A DNA stretch of 64,000 nt, taken from assembly GCA_903860975.1 (NCBI GenBank), contig CAIOSI010000009.1:62001-126000 (forward strand), written 5' to 3'. This document shows positions 1-9,645 of the stretch, in pieces (the first letter of the stretch is position 1; the number at the start of each line of letters is the position of its first letter). Source of the DNA: an uncultured Alphaproteobacteria bacterium. GTDB lineage: Bacteria > Pseudomonadota > Alphaproteobacteria > Caulobacterales > Caulobacteraceae. The position numbers and the translations under genes are program-made. The notes below the pieces were generated by a model. The model searched no databases and was not told the DNA's origin. It was given only the letters and a program-made list of their open reading frames with translations.

Positions 1-983
1 AGGCGCGTGTCGCGCGCTGCGTTTTCATGGTCGGCGGAGTCTTTGAGGATTTGCAGGAAGCGCGCGTCGAGCTTGGCCAGTTCGTCCCTGTTCTGCGAGC
101 GCATATCGACCTCCAAAGTCACATCTGCTGGGATCGAATTGACGCTGACGCCACCGCTGACGACGCTCGCTGAATAGGTCACTTTCGGGGTGGTCGGGAG
201 CTTTATCTCATAGAGCTGGTCTACCGCGTGCCCCATCGCGGCCATCGGATTGACGATGCCGAAGGCACCGTAGCTGTGGCCGCCTGGGCCGTGGAAGGAC
301 ACGCGATAGCGTCGCGAGCCCACGGCACCATAAACGATATTGGCAGGGCTCAGGCCATCCATGGAGAAAAAGGCCTTGATGCGGTCCTTGTACTTGCTCT
401 GGGCGAAGAGATAGCGCGTGCCACGCAGGTCGCCTGGACCTTCCTCGCCGACATCGCCCAGGAAAAGGATGTCGGATTTGGTCTGAATCTTCGCGGCGTC
501 GAGCGCGCGGACGTAAGCCAGCAGGACCGCAAGGCTGCGCGTGTCGTCACCAACGCCCGGCGCATAGAGTTTTGTTCCTTCGCGCCTGACCTTGACGGGC
601 GTGCCGTCCGGAAAAACGGTATCCAGGTGCGCAGCAAAGACCACCAACGGGCCGCCGGCCGCACCGGTTCCACGGCGCAGGCCCGTGACATTGCCTTCTG
701 GGTCCATCTCGACATCGCCGAGACCCTCGGCTTTCAGCATGGCCATGAAGACCTTGCCTTTGGCGGCTTCCTTGAAGGGCGGCGCTGCGATCTCGGTCAG
801 AGTGACAATGTCAGCGACCGTGCGTTCATGCTCGCGCTCGAGGGTGGTGAGGGCCGTCTTGAACCCCGAGCTTGCAATAATCTTCTGCACGGTCTGGTCG
901 GCGGGATCGAGCTTGGCGGGTGCTGCGCTGAAACCCATGACGCCGAGCGTGGCGGCCAAGCAGACGGCCAGACGAGGCGACAT
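1..983 (-). CDS. M20-family metallopeptidase (3' end beyond window)
   Basis: The protein begins MSPRLAVCLAATLG, a short hydrophobic export signal, and continues for about 327 residues before it leaves the window, so the C-terminus is missing. The metal-site motifs of M20/M28-type peptidases are visible: HLDT near residue 122, GVGDDT near 146, and GEEGPGD near 181 carrying the catalytic glutamates. A glycine-rich stretch with GPGGHSYG near residue 236 fits the start of the dimerisation domain. It probably removes amino acids from peptides or acyl-amino acids in the periplasm; the substrate cannot be read from sequence. It lies downstream of the YncE/phosphoesterase gene on the same strand with a 68-bp gap, so co-transcription is possible. 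Confidence 0.85.
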   Translation of the reverse strand, partial: MSPRLAVCLAATLGVMGFSAAPAKLDPADQTVQKIIASSGFKTALTTLEREHERTVADIVTLTEIAAPPFKEAAKGKVFMAMLKAEGLGDVEMDPEGNVTGLRRGTGAAGGPLVVFAAHLDTVFPDGTPVKVRREGTKLYAPGVGDDTRSLAVLLAYVRALDAAKIQTKSDILFLGDVGEEGPGDLRGTRYLFAQSKYKDRIKAFFSMDGLSPANIVYGAVGSRRYRVSFHGPGGHSYGAFGIVNPMAAMGHAVDQLYEIKLPTTPKVTYSASVVSGGVSVNSIPADVTLEVDMRSQNRDELAKLDARFLQILKDSADHENAARDTR

Positions 984-1051
984 GGGCGAACTCCGCAACC
1001 AACAGACCGCCTCGCCCTATCAGCCGGGAAGCTTCAACGCCACTGATCCCC

Positions 1052-3874
1052 TTAGCCGCAGGCACCCTTGCCGGCCCGCGCCTTGGGGTCATGACTGAGG
1101 TCGGCGCCGGTTGGCCGGGGATAGGTCGTCTTGCCAGTCATCCCGATCCAGAGCGCGCGATTATAGCGCGTGGTGTCGAGGTGGTCTTCCTCATCGAAGT
1201 TCAAGCCGGCCATGGCCTTGGCCCAGTAAGCCGTGGTGCGCGGTGCGCGGCAGGAAGCCTCGCTTGAGGTCTCAGCGGTCCGGGCCGGCAAGGGCAGGGC
1301 CGTGGTCCGCAAGATCTCGGGAACCTGCGCCTTGAAGCTCCAACTTGCCTGTTTCGGGTCGAAGATTTCACTCATGGGATGGGCCAGACCATCATTGAGC
1401 GACATCGGTGAAAGACCCAGGACGTCCTCCATCGTGCGGACCATGCTTACGGTCGTATAGTGACGGGAGACGACGACATGTTGTTTCACGTAAGGCCCAG
1501 CCACATAGGCTGTGGTGCGCCGGGCGCTGATGTGGTCCGGGCCGTCTTGAGAATCGTCTTCAATGACGAAGATCAAGGTGTCCTTGGCGAAGCGACTTTC
1601 GGCGACGGCCTGGATGACCAGCCCCACAGCGTAGTCGTTATCGGCAATCTCTTTTTCGACCGTGTTGACCCCGTCGATCGCCTCGGCGAAGCGGCCGGTA
1701 TGATCGTGCGGCAAACGCAGCAGGGTCAGGCCTGGTAAGTCGCCTTTGGCGACGTTGAGATCGAACTCGCGTTTCCACTCCTGGAACCGCCAGAAATCGG
1801 GAAACGACTGATCAAATCCGCGGAAATAGAGGTCGCTGACCGGGATCAACGCGGCCTTGGCCGGAAACGAGACCGGCAGTTTCTTGGAGAACGGATCGCG
1901 TTCCAATGGCACAACATCGGGTGCCTGGGGCTCGTAACGGGCGAGGTCGGCGAAGAAGCCATAGTTGCGAACGCTGACACCGGCGCGCAGGGCTGCGTCC
2001 CAGATATAGCCTTGGCCTTCTTCGCCGCTCGGGCCATCGGGCGCAGCCACGTCGGCTGTTCCGGGGAGCAGGTCTGGATCCTTGGGCGTCGAGGCGCTGG
2101 CCGCTAGCCGGGTTGCATGGTCGCCGATGCCGACATTGACGTTGCGGTTGGGCCCTTCCTGATCGTACTGCAGGCCGCGATCGGCATAGTTCACCGGGGC
2201 CTCGCGCTCCGTGAAGTCGTTGGTTCGGGCGGCCGTCGACCAGTCCCACCCTGTGTTGGAACTTTCGCCTGAGGCAAAGAAACGATCCAGCGTGACGAAT
2301 TGTCGGGCGATTGCGTGCTGATTGGGTGTCATTGCGCGCGGAAAGATCGCAAGCTTCGGATCGCCGTCGCCGACCTCCAAATCCCCCAGAACCTGATCGT
2401 AGGTGCGGTTTTCTTTGACGATGTAGATGACGTGTTTGATGTGCGAACGCACCTCGGCCATCACGGCCGCGTCGCGAGCCGCGCTGGGACTGGCGGTGAA
2501 GCCCACGTTGGCTGCGACCTGCTGCGTAAGCTTCGCCAGTTCAGCTGGGTGAGGGACCGGGAAGCTGAGGAAGCCCGCCTTCTGCAGCTGCCAGACGTAA
2601 CTGTTGGACGTCGAGCAAGGGACTGAGTCTTCGCTCTTCAGGCTCAGCGTGTTGCGGCAGGCCAGCGGATTGGGGCCAGGTTCGCTCTTGCCGTTGACGA
2701 CGTAGAGTTTGCCGCCAGCCGCTGCGAGGCCTGTGGGGTACCAGCCGGTAGGGACCAAACCGGTGACGTGGGCGCCGCCTTTCGATTTGCCACCGCTCAG
2801 GGCCACGACCGCAACGGCGTTTTCGCCGCCGTTGGAGACGTAGAGCGTACGCCCGTCAGGGCTGAGCGCGAGCGCATTGCTGTTGGCTCCGCCCTTGAAC
2901 CGCTTGCCTACCATCAACGCAGGCGTCGCAAGGGTCGGCGTCGAATCGACAATTCGCCCGCTGGCCGGATCGATCACGGCGACACTGTCGGTGTTACCCA
3001 ACGCGACGTAGAGCCGTTTGCCGCCAGGGCCTGCAAGCAGCGCCGTGGGCTGACCTTCAGTGCGAATGCGGCGGGTGAGCTTCAGGGCGCCTTCGGTGAG
3101 GGAAAGGGCGATCACTTCACGATCACGCTCGGTGGCCACAAAGGCCTGAGCGTTTCCTGTCCAGGCGACCGCGAGCGGAAAGCCGCCGCCAGAGACGCCG
3201 TGTTGTGCAGGATCGATCTTACCGGGGCGCAGATCCAGCTCTGCGGCCAGTTTGCCGGAAGCCAGGTCGATAAGGCTAACGGACTCGTTCTGCAGATTTG
3301 CAGCCAGCAGCCAATGGCCATCTGGGCTGACGGCCAAGCCGGCGGTCAGGGCCTGAACTTGAATGCCAAGGCCTGCGGCGTGGCGAAGCGCGAACTGGCG
3401 CCCAGCCTGGTAGCCGTGATCGCCGGATTTGTACTCCAGGACGGCGTCATCGACCCCGGCCGAGACGTAGAAGCTTCGCCCGGACGCAGCCCAGGCAATG
3501 CCTAAGAAGGTGTTTGGCACCTGGAGAACCTGGCGCTTCACCGGCGTTGCGCCGGATACATCGTAGACGAAGACGTATTCGTGGCTCTGATTTTCGACCC
3601 TTTTGTCGTCTGGGCCTGTGTTGCGGTTGTAGCCGCTGGTCAGGATCAGAAGTGTTTTTCGGTCAGGCGACAGGGCGATCGCTGAGGCCTGACCTGCGGT
3701 GAAACCCGGCAAGCTGGGAAGGTCCGGATTGAGCGGTTGGAAGATCGCGCCGCGCGCGACTTCCGGGGTGAGGCGCTGCCCGGTTGGAAGCACCGTTTGC
3801 GCCTGAACTGGACCTGCGTTGGCCAGCAGGGCCGACGCAAGGGCAGAGGTCAGAATCAAGCCAATTGTGCGCAT
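1052..3874 (-). CDS. YncE-like beta-propeller fused to alkaline phosphatase-superfamily phosphoesterase
   Basis: This is a 940-residue secreted protein. The start at 3874 (MRTIGLILTSALASALLANA) gives a clean signal peptide and has GAGGAT upstream; the frame stays open 24 codons further, but that part looks like leader DNA. Residues about 45-400 hold repeated propeller blades with YncE-type phrases such as VSPDGHWLLAAN and ALSPDGRTLYVSNGGENA. From about residue 480 the phosphoesterase half begins at HVIYIVKENRTYDQ and continues through FVIEDDSQDGPDH to a conserved C-terminal stretch. The architecture is a known one, 'bifunctional YncE family protein/alkaline phosphatase family protein', with no firmly assigned substrate. 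It is divergent from the DUF885 cluster over about 150 bp. Confidence 0.85.
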   Translation of the reverse strand: MRTIGLILTSALASALLANAGPVQAQTVLPTGQRLTPEVARGAIFQPLNPDLPSLPGFTAGQASAIALSPDRKTLLILTSGYNRNTGPDDKRVENQSHEYVFVYDVSGATPVKRQVLQVPNTFLGIAWAASGRSFYVSAGVDDAVLEYKSGDHGYQAGRQFALRHAAGLGIQVQALTAGLAVSPDGHWLLAANLQNESVSLIDLASGKLAAELDLRPGKIDPAQHGVSGGGFPLAVAWTGNAQAFVATERDREVIALSLTEGALKLTRRIRTEGQPTALLAGPGGKRLYVALGNTDSVAVIDPASGRIVDSTPTLATPALMVGKRFKGGANSNALALSPDGRTLYVSNGGENAVAVVALSGGKSKGGAHVTGLVPTGWYPTGLAAAGGKLYVVNGKSEPGPNPLACRNTLSLKSEDSVPCSTSNSYVWQLQKAGFLSFPVPHPAELAKLTQQVAANVGFTASPSAARDAAVMAEVRSHIKHVIYIVKENRTYDQVLGDLEVGDGDPKLAIFPRAMTPNQHAIARQFVTLDRFFASGESSNTGWDWSTAARTNDFTEREAPVNYADRGLQYDQEGPNRNVNVGIGDHATRLAASASTPKDPDLLPGTADVAAPDGPSGEEGQGYIWDAALRAGVSVRNYGFFADLARYEPQAPDVVPLERDPFSKKLPVSFPAKAALIPVSDLYFRGFDQSFPDFWRFQEWKREFDLNVAKGDLPGLTLLRLPHDHTGRFAEAIDGVNTVEKEIADNDYAVGLVIQAVAESRFAKDTLIFVIEDDSQDGPDHISARRTTAYVAGPYVKQHVVVSRHYTTVSMVRTMEDVLGLSPMSLNDGLAHPMSEIFDPKQASWSFKAQVPEILRTTALPLPARTAETSSEASCRAPRTTAYWAKAMAGLNFDEEDHLDTTRYNRALWIGMTGKTTYPRPTGADLSHDPKARAGKGACG

Positions 3875-4027
3875 GTCTTGTATCCTCGGGTCCGCTCGTG
3901 ACAGTTTTTCGGTGCTGCGATGTCGCACGCGAGGGTTAGGCGCCAACGTGGTGCAATCCTAGTCCGGGTCCTGGCCGCATCAAACTCTGCCGCGTTTTCC
4001 GCCGACCCAATTTGGAGCCCATATCTT

Positions 4028-5839
4028 TTGTTTAGCCGCCGAAACGTTCTTCTCACGGCCGGCGCAAGCCTGGCACTCACTGGGTTCGCCAGGGCTGGCC
4101 ACGCCGCCACAGGGGCTGAGGCCCAGCTCGACAAGGCGCTAGCCGATTTCTTCATCCAACGTCTTGAGTTTAGCCCGGAGCTTTCGACCTCGCTGGGCCT
4201 CGATGTCGGCGCTCGCCTGGCCGATAAGTCGAAACTCAGCGAGGCTTCGCTCGCGTCCGTCGCGCGCAACAAGAAGCTCAACAGTGACCAGCTCGGCCGA
4301 TTACGTAGGATTGCGCGCACCTCGCTCACCGGCATGGCGGCGGTCAACTACGACTGCGTCCTCTATGACCTGGAGACCTCGGAGCGCGGCAACAAGCGCT
4401 TTGCCTATGGCCACGAGGGGGCAGCCGGCCCCTACATGATCAGCCAGATCAACGGCTCGTGGTGCGATGTTCCCGATTTCCTGGACAGCCAACATACCAT
4501 CGCGACCAAGGCCGACTGCGAGGCCTACCTCGCCCGCCTCGAGGCCTTCGCGCGGGTCATGGACGAGGAATGCGAACGCGTGCGCCACGACGCGGGCCTG
4601 GGCGTCATCGCCCCGGATTTCGCCATCGATGGTGCCATCGCCCAGATGAAGGTGCTGCACCAGCCGGCGGACACATCGACCCTGGTCGCCTCGCTGCGAG
4701 ATCGCGCCGCCAACAAGGGCATTGTGGGCCTCTGGGACGCTCAGGCCAAGCGGATCTATGTCGAGAAAATCCTTCCGGCCCTGGAGCGCCAGATCGCTTT
4801 GATGCAGAGCCTGCGGCCAAGGGCGGTGCACGAAGCCGGCGTCTGGCGGCTGCCGGACGGGGAGGCCTACTACGCTCAGGCCCTGCAGGCGCAAACAACC
4901 AGCACGATGAACCCCGTTGAAGTCCACAAGCTGGGTCTGGATATCACCGCCCAGCTTTCCGCGCGCGCCGATGTCTTGTTCAGGAAACTCGGGATGAGCC
5001 AAGGCACGGTCGCCCAGCGCTATTCCGCGCTCTTCAAGGACCCGAAGTACCTCTATCCCAACACGGACGCCGGCAAGGCCAAGGAGGTTGGCGACCTCAA
5101 TATGCTCGTCCAGCGGATGCAGTCGCGACTTGCGGATTTTTTCGGGACTCTCCCGAAAACGCCGCTGGAAATTCGCCGCATCCCGGCGTCCACCGAGGCT
5201 GGTGCCTCCACCCACTATACCAACGGCAGCCTCGATGGGACGCGACCTGGCATCTATTGGCTGAACCTGCGCGATACCGCAGAGGCACCCTTCTGGGACA
5301 TGCCGACCACGACCTTTCACGAGGGGATACCTGGCCATCACCTGCAGCTCACCCTGCAGCAAGCGGCGGACTTACCGATGCTCCGAAAGGCGGGAGGCTT
5401 TGGCGCCTACATTGAAGGTTGGGCACTTTATGCGGAGCAACTCGCTGACGAGATGGGCTTCTACAAAGACGAGCCGGCGTGGGAGTTGGGCTACCTCCAC
5501 GACGCCCTGCTGCGCTCGGGCCGGCTGGTGACCGACACGGGTCTGCATGCCTTGCGCTGGAGCCGGGAGAAGGCCAGCCAGGCTCTGGCCGACATCGATG
5601 GCGACCCCATCGCCCTGGCCCAGCAGGAGATCGAACGCTACGCGGTCAATCCGGGCCAAGCCTGCAGCTACATGGTGGGAAAGGTTTCGATCCTGCGGCT
5701 ACGCCAAAAGGCCAAGGCAGCGCTGGGTCCAAAGTTCGACATCCGCCAATTCCACGACACCGTGCTCGCAGCCGGCTCTATGCCATTGACCGTATTGGGG
5801 CAGGTCGTCGACAGCTACATCGCCGCGCACAGGGCCTGA
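4028..5839 (+). CDS. DUF885 family protein, copy 1 (putative exported metallohydrolase)
   Basis: This is the first of three tandem paralogues. A TTG start at 4028 with GGAG nine bases upstream gives MFSRRNVLLTAGASLALTGF, a twin-arginine-like signal. An ATG at 3920 is in frame, but it lies in the divergent promoter and would add a non-signal extension. The mature protein is about 575 residues. The family's metal-binding motif FHEGIPGHH lies near residue 430, followed by EGWALYAEQLADEMG and a tail with DTGLHALRWSREKA. DUF885 proteins are widespread and usually annotated as hypothetical or peptidase-like; the HE-GHH arrangement suggests a zinc hydrolase, which is inference. Long stretches are almost base-identical to copy 2 while the flanks differ. 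Confidence 0.85.
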   Translation: MFSRRNVLLTAGASLALTGFARAGHAATGAEAQLDKALADFFIQRLEFSPELSTSLGLDVGARLADKSKLSEASLASVARNKKLNSDQLGRLRRIARTSLTGMAAVNYDCVLYDLETSERGNKRFAYGHEGAAGPYMISQINGSWCDVPDFLDSQHTIATKADCEAYLARLEAFARVMDEECERVRHDAGLGVIAPDFAIDGAIAQMKVLHQPADTSTLVASLRDRAANKGIVGLWDAQAKRIYVEKILPALERQIALMQSLRPRAVHEAGVWRLPDGEAYYAQALQAQTTSTMNPVEVHKLGLDITAQLSARADVLFRKLGMSQGTVAQRYSALFKDPKYLYPNTDAGKAKEVGDLNMLVQRMQSRLADFFGTLPKTPLEIRRIPASTEAGASTHYTNGSLDGTRPGIYWLNLRDTAEAPFWDMPTTTFHEGIPGHHLQLTLQQAADLPMLRKAGGFGAYIEGWALYAEQLADEMGFYKDEPAWELGYLHDALLRSGRLVTDTGLHALRWSREKASQALADIDGDPIALAQQEIERYAVNPGQACSYMVGKVSILRLRQKAKAALGPKFDIRQFHDTVLAAGSMPLTVLGQVVDSYIAAHRA

Positions 5840-5878
5840 TCCGGCTTGATAGGTCGAACGATCAATGGGGAACGAACT

Positions 5879-7687
5879 TTGAGCCAATTCCACCGCCGAA
5901 GCTTCTTGATTGCGGGGGCCTCGATGCCGCTGGCCGGGGTCGGTCGGGCCCAAGCCGGGACCGAGAACGCGCAGGCCGAGCTGAACCGGACGTTCGACGA
6001 CTTCTTCAACCAGTCGTTGGACAACAGCCCCGAGCAGGCCACCTCACTGGGTCTCGATAAGGGCGTTCGGGCCGCGCAGAAATTCAAGCTCCACAAGGGC
6101 TCCCTGGCGGAGATTGAACGGCGCAAGGCCGAGACCGCCTCGCAGCTCGCACGACTGCGCCGCATCGATCGCAAGGCTCTGACGGGCATGGCCGCGGTGA
6201 ACTACGACTGCGTGCTCTATAATCTTGAGGCCGCCGATCAGGGCAATCGGCGCTTTGCCTATCCCACGGGCAATTCGCCCTACGTGATCAGTCAGATCAG
6301 CGGAGCCTACCAGTCAACGCCTGATTTCCTTGACAGCCAGCACACCATCGCAACGCGCGAGGACTGCGAGGCCTATCTGTCGCGCCTGTCTGAGTTCGCC
6401 CGGGTGATGGACGAAGAGTGCGAGCGTGTGCGCCACGATGTTGCCCTGGGGGTCATCGCGCCAGACTTCTGCATTTCCGGTGCGCTCAGCCAGATGGGGA
6501 GCCTGCACGCCTCAGCCGACAAATCGACGCTGGTGTCGTCTTTGGCCGATCGCGCCAAGGCCAAAGGCATCGACGGCGATTGGTCTGGACAAGCCAGCGC
6601 CGTCTTTGAGCAAAAGGTTCTGCCGGCGCTGGAGCGTCAGATGGCGTTGATGGAAAGTTTGAAGGGCAAGGCCACGCACGAGGCTGGCGTCTGGCGTCTG
6701 CCGGACGGCGAGGCCTATTACGCGCTCGCTCTGCAAACCCGCACCACCACCCAAATGACGCCCGCTGAGGTGCACAAATTGGGGCTGGAGGTGAGCGTCG
6801 AGCTCACCGCGCGCGCCGATGTCTTGTTCAGGAAACTCGGGATGAGCCAGGGCACGGTCGCCCAGCGCTATTCCGCGCTCTTCAAGGACCCCAAGTACCT
6901 CTATCCCAACACGGACGCCGGCAAGGCCAAGGAGGTTGGCGACCTCAATGCCCTGGTTCAGGCCATGCAGGCGCGGCTGGCGGAGTCCTTCGCGACCTTG
7001 CCGAAGACGCCGCTTGAGATTCGCCGCATCCCAGCAGCGACCGAGCAGAGCTCGTCGACGCACTACACCGGTGGAAGTCTGGATGGGACGCGACCGGGTA
7101 TCTATTGGCTGAACCTGCGCGACACAGCCGAGGCACCCTTCTGGGACATGCCAACGACCACGTTCCACGAGGGCGTTCCGGGCCACCACCTACAGATCAC
7201 GCTGCAGAGGCAGGCCGACCTGCCCTTGATCCGCAAGGCCGCAGGGTTCGGCGCCTATGCTGAGGGATGGGCGCTTTATTCGGAACAGCTCGCTCAGGAG
7301 ATGGGATTTTACAAAGACCACCCCGACTGGGAGCTAGGTTATATCCACGATGCCCTGCTGCGTTCTGGCCGCCTGGTCACGGATACGGGACTGCATGGGC
7401 TGCGCTGGAGCCGGGAGAAGGCCAGCCAGGCTCTGGCCGACATCGATGGCGACCCCATCGCACTGGCCCAGCAGGAGATCGAACGCTACTGCGTCACACC
7501 CGGTCAGGCCTGCAGCTACATGGTGGGAAAGGTCTCGATCCTGCGGCTTCGCCAAAAGGCCAAGGCAGCGCTTGGTCCAAAGTTCGACATCCGCCAATTC
7601 CACGACACCATATTGGCGGCAGGGTCGATGCCACTGACCGTCCTGGGGCACGTGGTTGACACCTACATTGCCTCACGTCGCGCCTGA
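5879..7687 (+). CDS. DUF885 family protein, copy 2 (putative exported metallohydrolase)
   Basis: This second paralogue lies 39 bp after copy 1. I take the TTG at 5879, preceded by GGGG at eight bases, giving MSQFHRRSFLIAGASMPLAG with a twin-arginine-like HRRSFL motif; a second in-frame TTG at 5846 has no better signal. The protein has 602 residues, with FHEGVPGHH near 429 and EGWALYSEQLAQEMG after it. Gene order and spacing suggest one transcript with copies 1 and 3. It differs from copy 1 in the N-terminal third (for example QGNRRFAYPTGN against RGNKRFAYGHEG), but the central and C-terminal parts share nearly identical DNA. Confidence 0.85.
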   Translation: MSQFHRRSFLIAGASMPLAGVGRAQAGTENAQAELNRTFDDFFNQSLDNSPEQATSLGLDKGVRAAQKFKLHKGSLAEIERRKAETASQLARLRRIDRKALTGMAAVNYDCVLYNLEAADQGNRRFAYPTGNSPYVISQISGAYQSTPDFLDSQHTIATREDCEAYLSRLSEFARVMDEECERVRHDVALGVIAPDFCISGALSQMGSLHASADKSTLVSSLADRAKAKGIDGDWSGQASAVFEQKVLPALERQMALMESLKGKATHEAGVWRLPDGEAYYALALQTRTTTQMTPAEVHKLGLEVSVELTARADVLFRKLGMSQGTVAQRYSALFKDPKYLYPNTDAGKAKEVGDLNALVQAMQARLAESFATLPKTPLEIRRIPAATEQSSSTHYTGGSLDGTRPGIYWLNLRDTAEAPFWDMPTTTFHEGVPGHHLQITLQRQADLPLIRKAAGFGAYAEGWALYSEQLAQEMGFYKDHPDWELGYIHDALLRSGRLVTDTGLHGLRWSREKASQALADIDGDPIALAQQEIERYCVTPGQACSYMVGKVSILRLRQKAKAALGPKFDIRQFHDTILAAGSMPLTVLGHVVDTYIASRRA

Positions 7688-7713
7688 ATATTTCTTCCTT
7701 AGGATATGAAAAA

Positions 7714-9540
7714 ATGAATAAATTTGATCGTCGGGCCTTTCTCGCAACCACAGCCGGGGCTGCCCTGCTAACGGCTGCGCCGGCTTTGGCTGAAGGCCCC
7801 TCTGAAGACACCAAACTGCGATCGATGCTCGATCAGATGTTCGAGACCCAGGTCGACGAGAGCCCCAGGCGCGCGACGTCGCTGGGCTTGGACAAGGGCA
7901 AGCGCGCCGCGCTCAAATCAAAGCTCGACGACAATTCCCTGGAGGCCCGCGCAAAGCGCCTGGAGCGTGCGCGCGGCCGCGTGAAGGCGCTTCACACCAT
8001 CGATCGCGCCAAGCTTTCGGCGGCATCGAAGGTCGATCTTGACGTTGTGCTCTATGGCCAAGAGCAGTCGGTGCGGTCCGGCGACAAATGGAAGTTCGGC
8101 GACACCGGTGGCAACTTCCGACCCTATGTCATCAGCCAGCAGTCAGGCTCCTATCAAGAGATCCCAGACTTCCTCGACAGTTCGCACAAGGTGGCCAACA
8201 CGGAAGATGCGGAGGCTTATCTTTCCCGTCTCAGCGCCTTTGGCCGGGTCATGGACCAGGACCTAGATCGCCAGAAACACGACGTGGCGCTGGGCGCGAT
8301 CCCGCCGGCGTTCATCTGCGAGCTCTCCGTTGGTCAGATGAAGGCGCTTCGCGACCAGCCGGCCGGTAAGACCATTTTGGTCAGCTCGATCCTCAAGAAG
8401 GCGAAGGCTGCGAACCTGTCGGGTGATTGGGAAGGCCGTGCGACCAGGATCGTCGAGGGCGAGGTCTTCCCGGCACTGGACCGCCAGATCGCCGCCATGA
8501 CGGCGCTAAAGGCCAAGGCCAAGCCCGACAGCGGGGCCTGGGCGCTACCGAACGGCGAGGCCTACTACGCCGACGCGGTGAAGGCCTCGACCACCACGGA
8601 CTACACGCCACAACAGGTCCATCAGCTGGGCCGGGATCAGGTCGCCGAGATTTCCAGCCGGCTGGACGCGATCCTCAAGGCGCGGGGTCTGACGAAGGGC
8701 ACGGTTGGCGCGCGCCTTGTGGCGCTCAACAACCAGCCTGATCAGGTTTTTGCCAACACTGACGAAGGCCGGGCCGAAATCCTGAAGCTGCTCAACCTTC
8801 ATATCGCCGACGTCTACAAGGTGCTTCCGAGGGCCTTTCGAACCCTGCCGAAAGCCAAGGTCGAAGTCCGCCGCGTGCCGGTGTTCATCCAAGATGGCGC
8901 GGCCAACGGCTACTATAACGGCGCGTCCCTGGACGGGTCTCGTCCGGCGGCCTTCAACATCAACCTGAAAGAAACCAGCGACTGGCCGCGCTACAACCTT
9001 TGGACGCTGGCGCACCACGAGACGATCCCGGGACATCATCTGCAGATTGCGCTCAGCCAGGAATCGACCGCGATCCCGATCATCCGGCGCACGGGCGGCG
9101 GCTTCTCAGCCTTCACCGAAGGCTGGGCGCTCTATGCCGAGCAACTTGCTCAAGAGCTGGGCGCCAACGACTTTGATCCCTTGGGTGAGGCGGGCTACCT
9201 GCAGTCTTTGCTGTTCCGCGCCGCGCGCCTGGTCACAGACACCGGCATTCACGCCAAGCGTTGGACCCGCGATCAGGCGACCCAGTACATGGTCGACACC
9301 ATCGGCAACACCAAGACGCGCGCCCAACGCGAGGTGGAGCGCTATTTCGCCGGGCCCGGCCAGGCCAATAGCTACAAGGTCGGACATACGGTCTGGGTGA
9401 AGGTGCGAGACGAGGCCAAGGCAAGGCTTGGGTCGAAGTTTGACCTTAAGGCCTACCACGACGCGGTGCTGCTCTCAGGGTCCATGCCACTGACGGTGCT
9501 ACAGCGCCATGTTTCAGAATGGATCGCGACCCAAGTTTAA
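7714..9540 (+). CDS. DUF885 family protein, copy 3 (putative exported metallohydrolase)
   Basis: The third paralogue has 608 residues, an ATG start and AGGA upstream. The N-terminus MNKFDRRAFLATTAGAALLT is again twin-arginine-like (DRRAFL). It is clearly more distant from copies 1 and 2 than they are from each other: the metal motif reads HHETIPGHH near residue 434, and the following conserved block is TEGWALYAEQLAQELG. The C-terminus keeps the family pattern RYFAGPGQANSYKVG. It has no near-identical DNA tracts with the other two, so the duplication that produced it is older. With the neighbouring M20 peptidase and phosphoesterase it suggests a locus for breakdown of extracytoplasmic substrates. 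Confidence 0.85.
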   Translation: MNKFDRRAFLATTAGAALLTAAPALAEGPSEDTKLRSMLDQMFETQVDESPRRATSLGLDKGKRAALKSKLDDNSLEARAKRLERARGRVKALHTIDRAKLSAASKVDLDVVLYGQEQSVRSGDKWKFGDTGGNFRPYVISQQSGSYQEIPDFLDSSHKVANTEDAEAYLSRLSAFGRVMDQDLDRQKHDVALGAIPPAFICELSVGQMKALRDQPAGKTILVSSILKKAKAANLSGDWEGRATRIVEGEVFPALDRQIAAMTALKAKAKPDSGAWALPNGEAYYADAVKASTTTDYTPQQVHQLGRDQVAEISSRLDAILKARGLTKGTVGARLVALNNQPDQVFANTDEGRAEILKLLNLHIADVYKVLPRAFRTLPKAKVEVRRVPVFIQDGAANGYYNGASLDGSRPAAFNINLKETSDWPRYNLWTLAHHETIPGHHLQIALSQESTAIPIIRRTGGGFSAFTEGWALYAEQLAQELGANDFDPLGEAGYLQSLLFRAARLVTDTGIHAKRWTRDQATQYMVDTIGNTKTRAQREVERYFAGPGQANSYKVGHTVWVKVRDEAKARLGSKFDLKAYHDAVLLSGSMPLTVLQRHVSEWIATQV

Positions 9541-9549
9541 GACAAGGGA

Positions 9550-9645
9550 TCAGAACCCGCCAGCGGCCTTCAGCCGGGCCTCATAGGTCCGGCTGACGGG
9601 CGCTGTGAGCCCGCCGGTCAGGCGTAACTCGCTGCGGCTGCGGCG
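9550..9645 (-). pseudogene. C-terminal remnant of a LytTR DNA-binding domain
   Basis: The reverse strand encodes about 31 residues ending LRLTGGLTAPVSRTYEARLK followed by AAGGF and a stop. This matches the usual C-terminal end of LytTR response-regulator DNA-binding domains, which finish with a PVSR-x-Y segment. An in-frame TGA lies immediately upstream, and I could not follow the rest of the domain in any frame. It appears to be a decayed fragment. The match is by eye and short, so confidence is limited. Confidence 0.4.

Noticed and set aside
228..1046. Long forward open frame opposite the M20 peptidase
   Set aside because: The reverse strand carries clear M20 catalytic motifs and a signal peptide; the forward frame has no recognisable domain and is a high-GC shadow.
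3920..4027. Longer N-terminus for DUF885 copy 1 from the ATG at 3920
   Set aside because: The extension has no signal-like character, lies in the divergent promoter region and has a poor ribosome-binding site; the TTG at 4028 starts directly at the twin-arginine signal.
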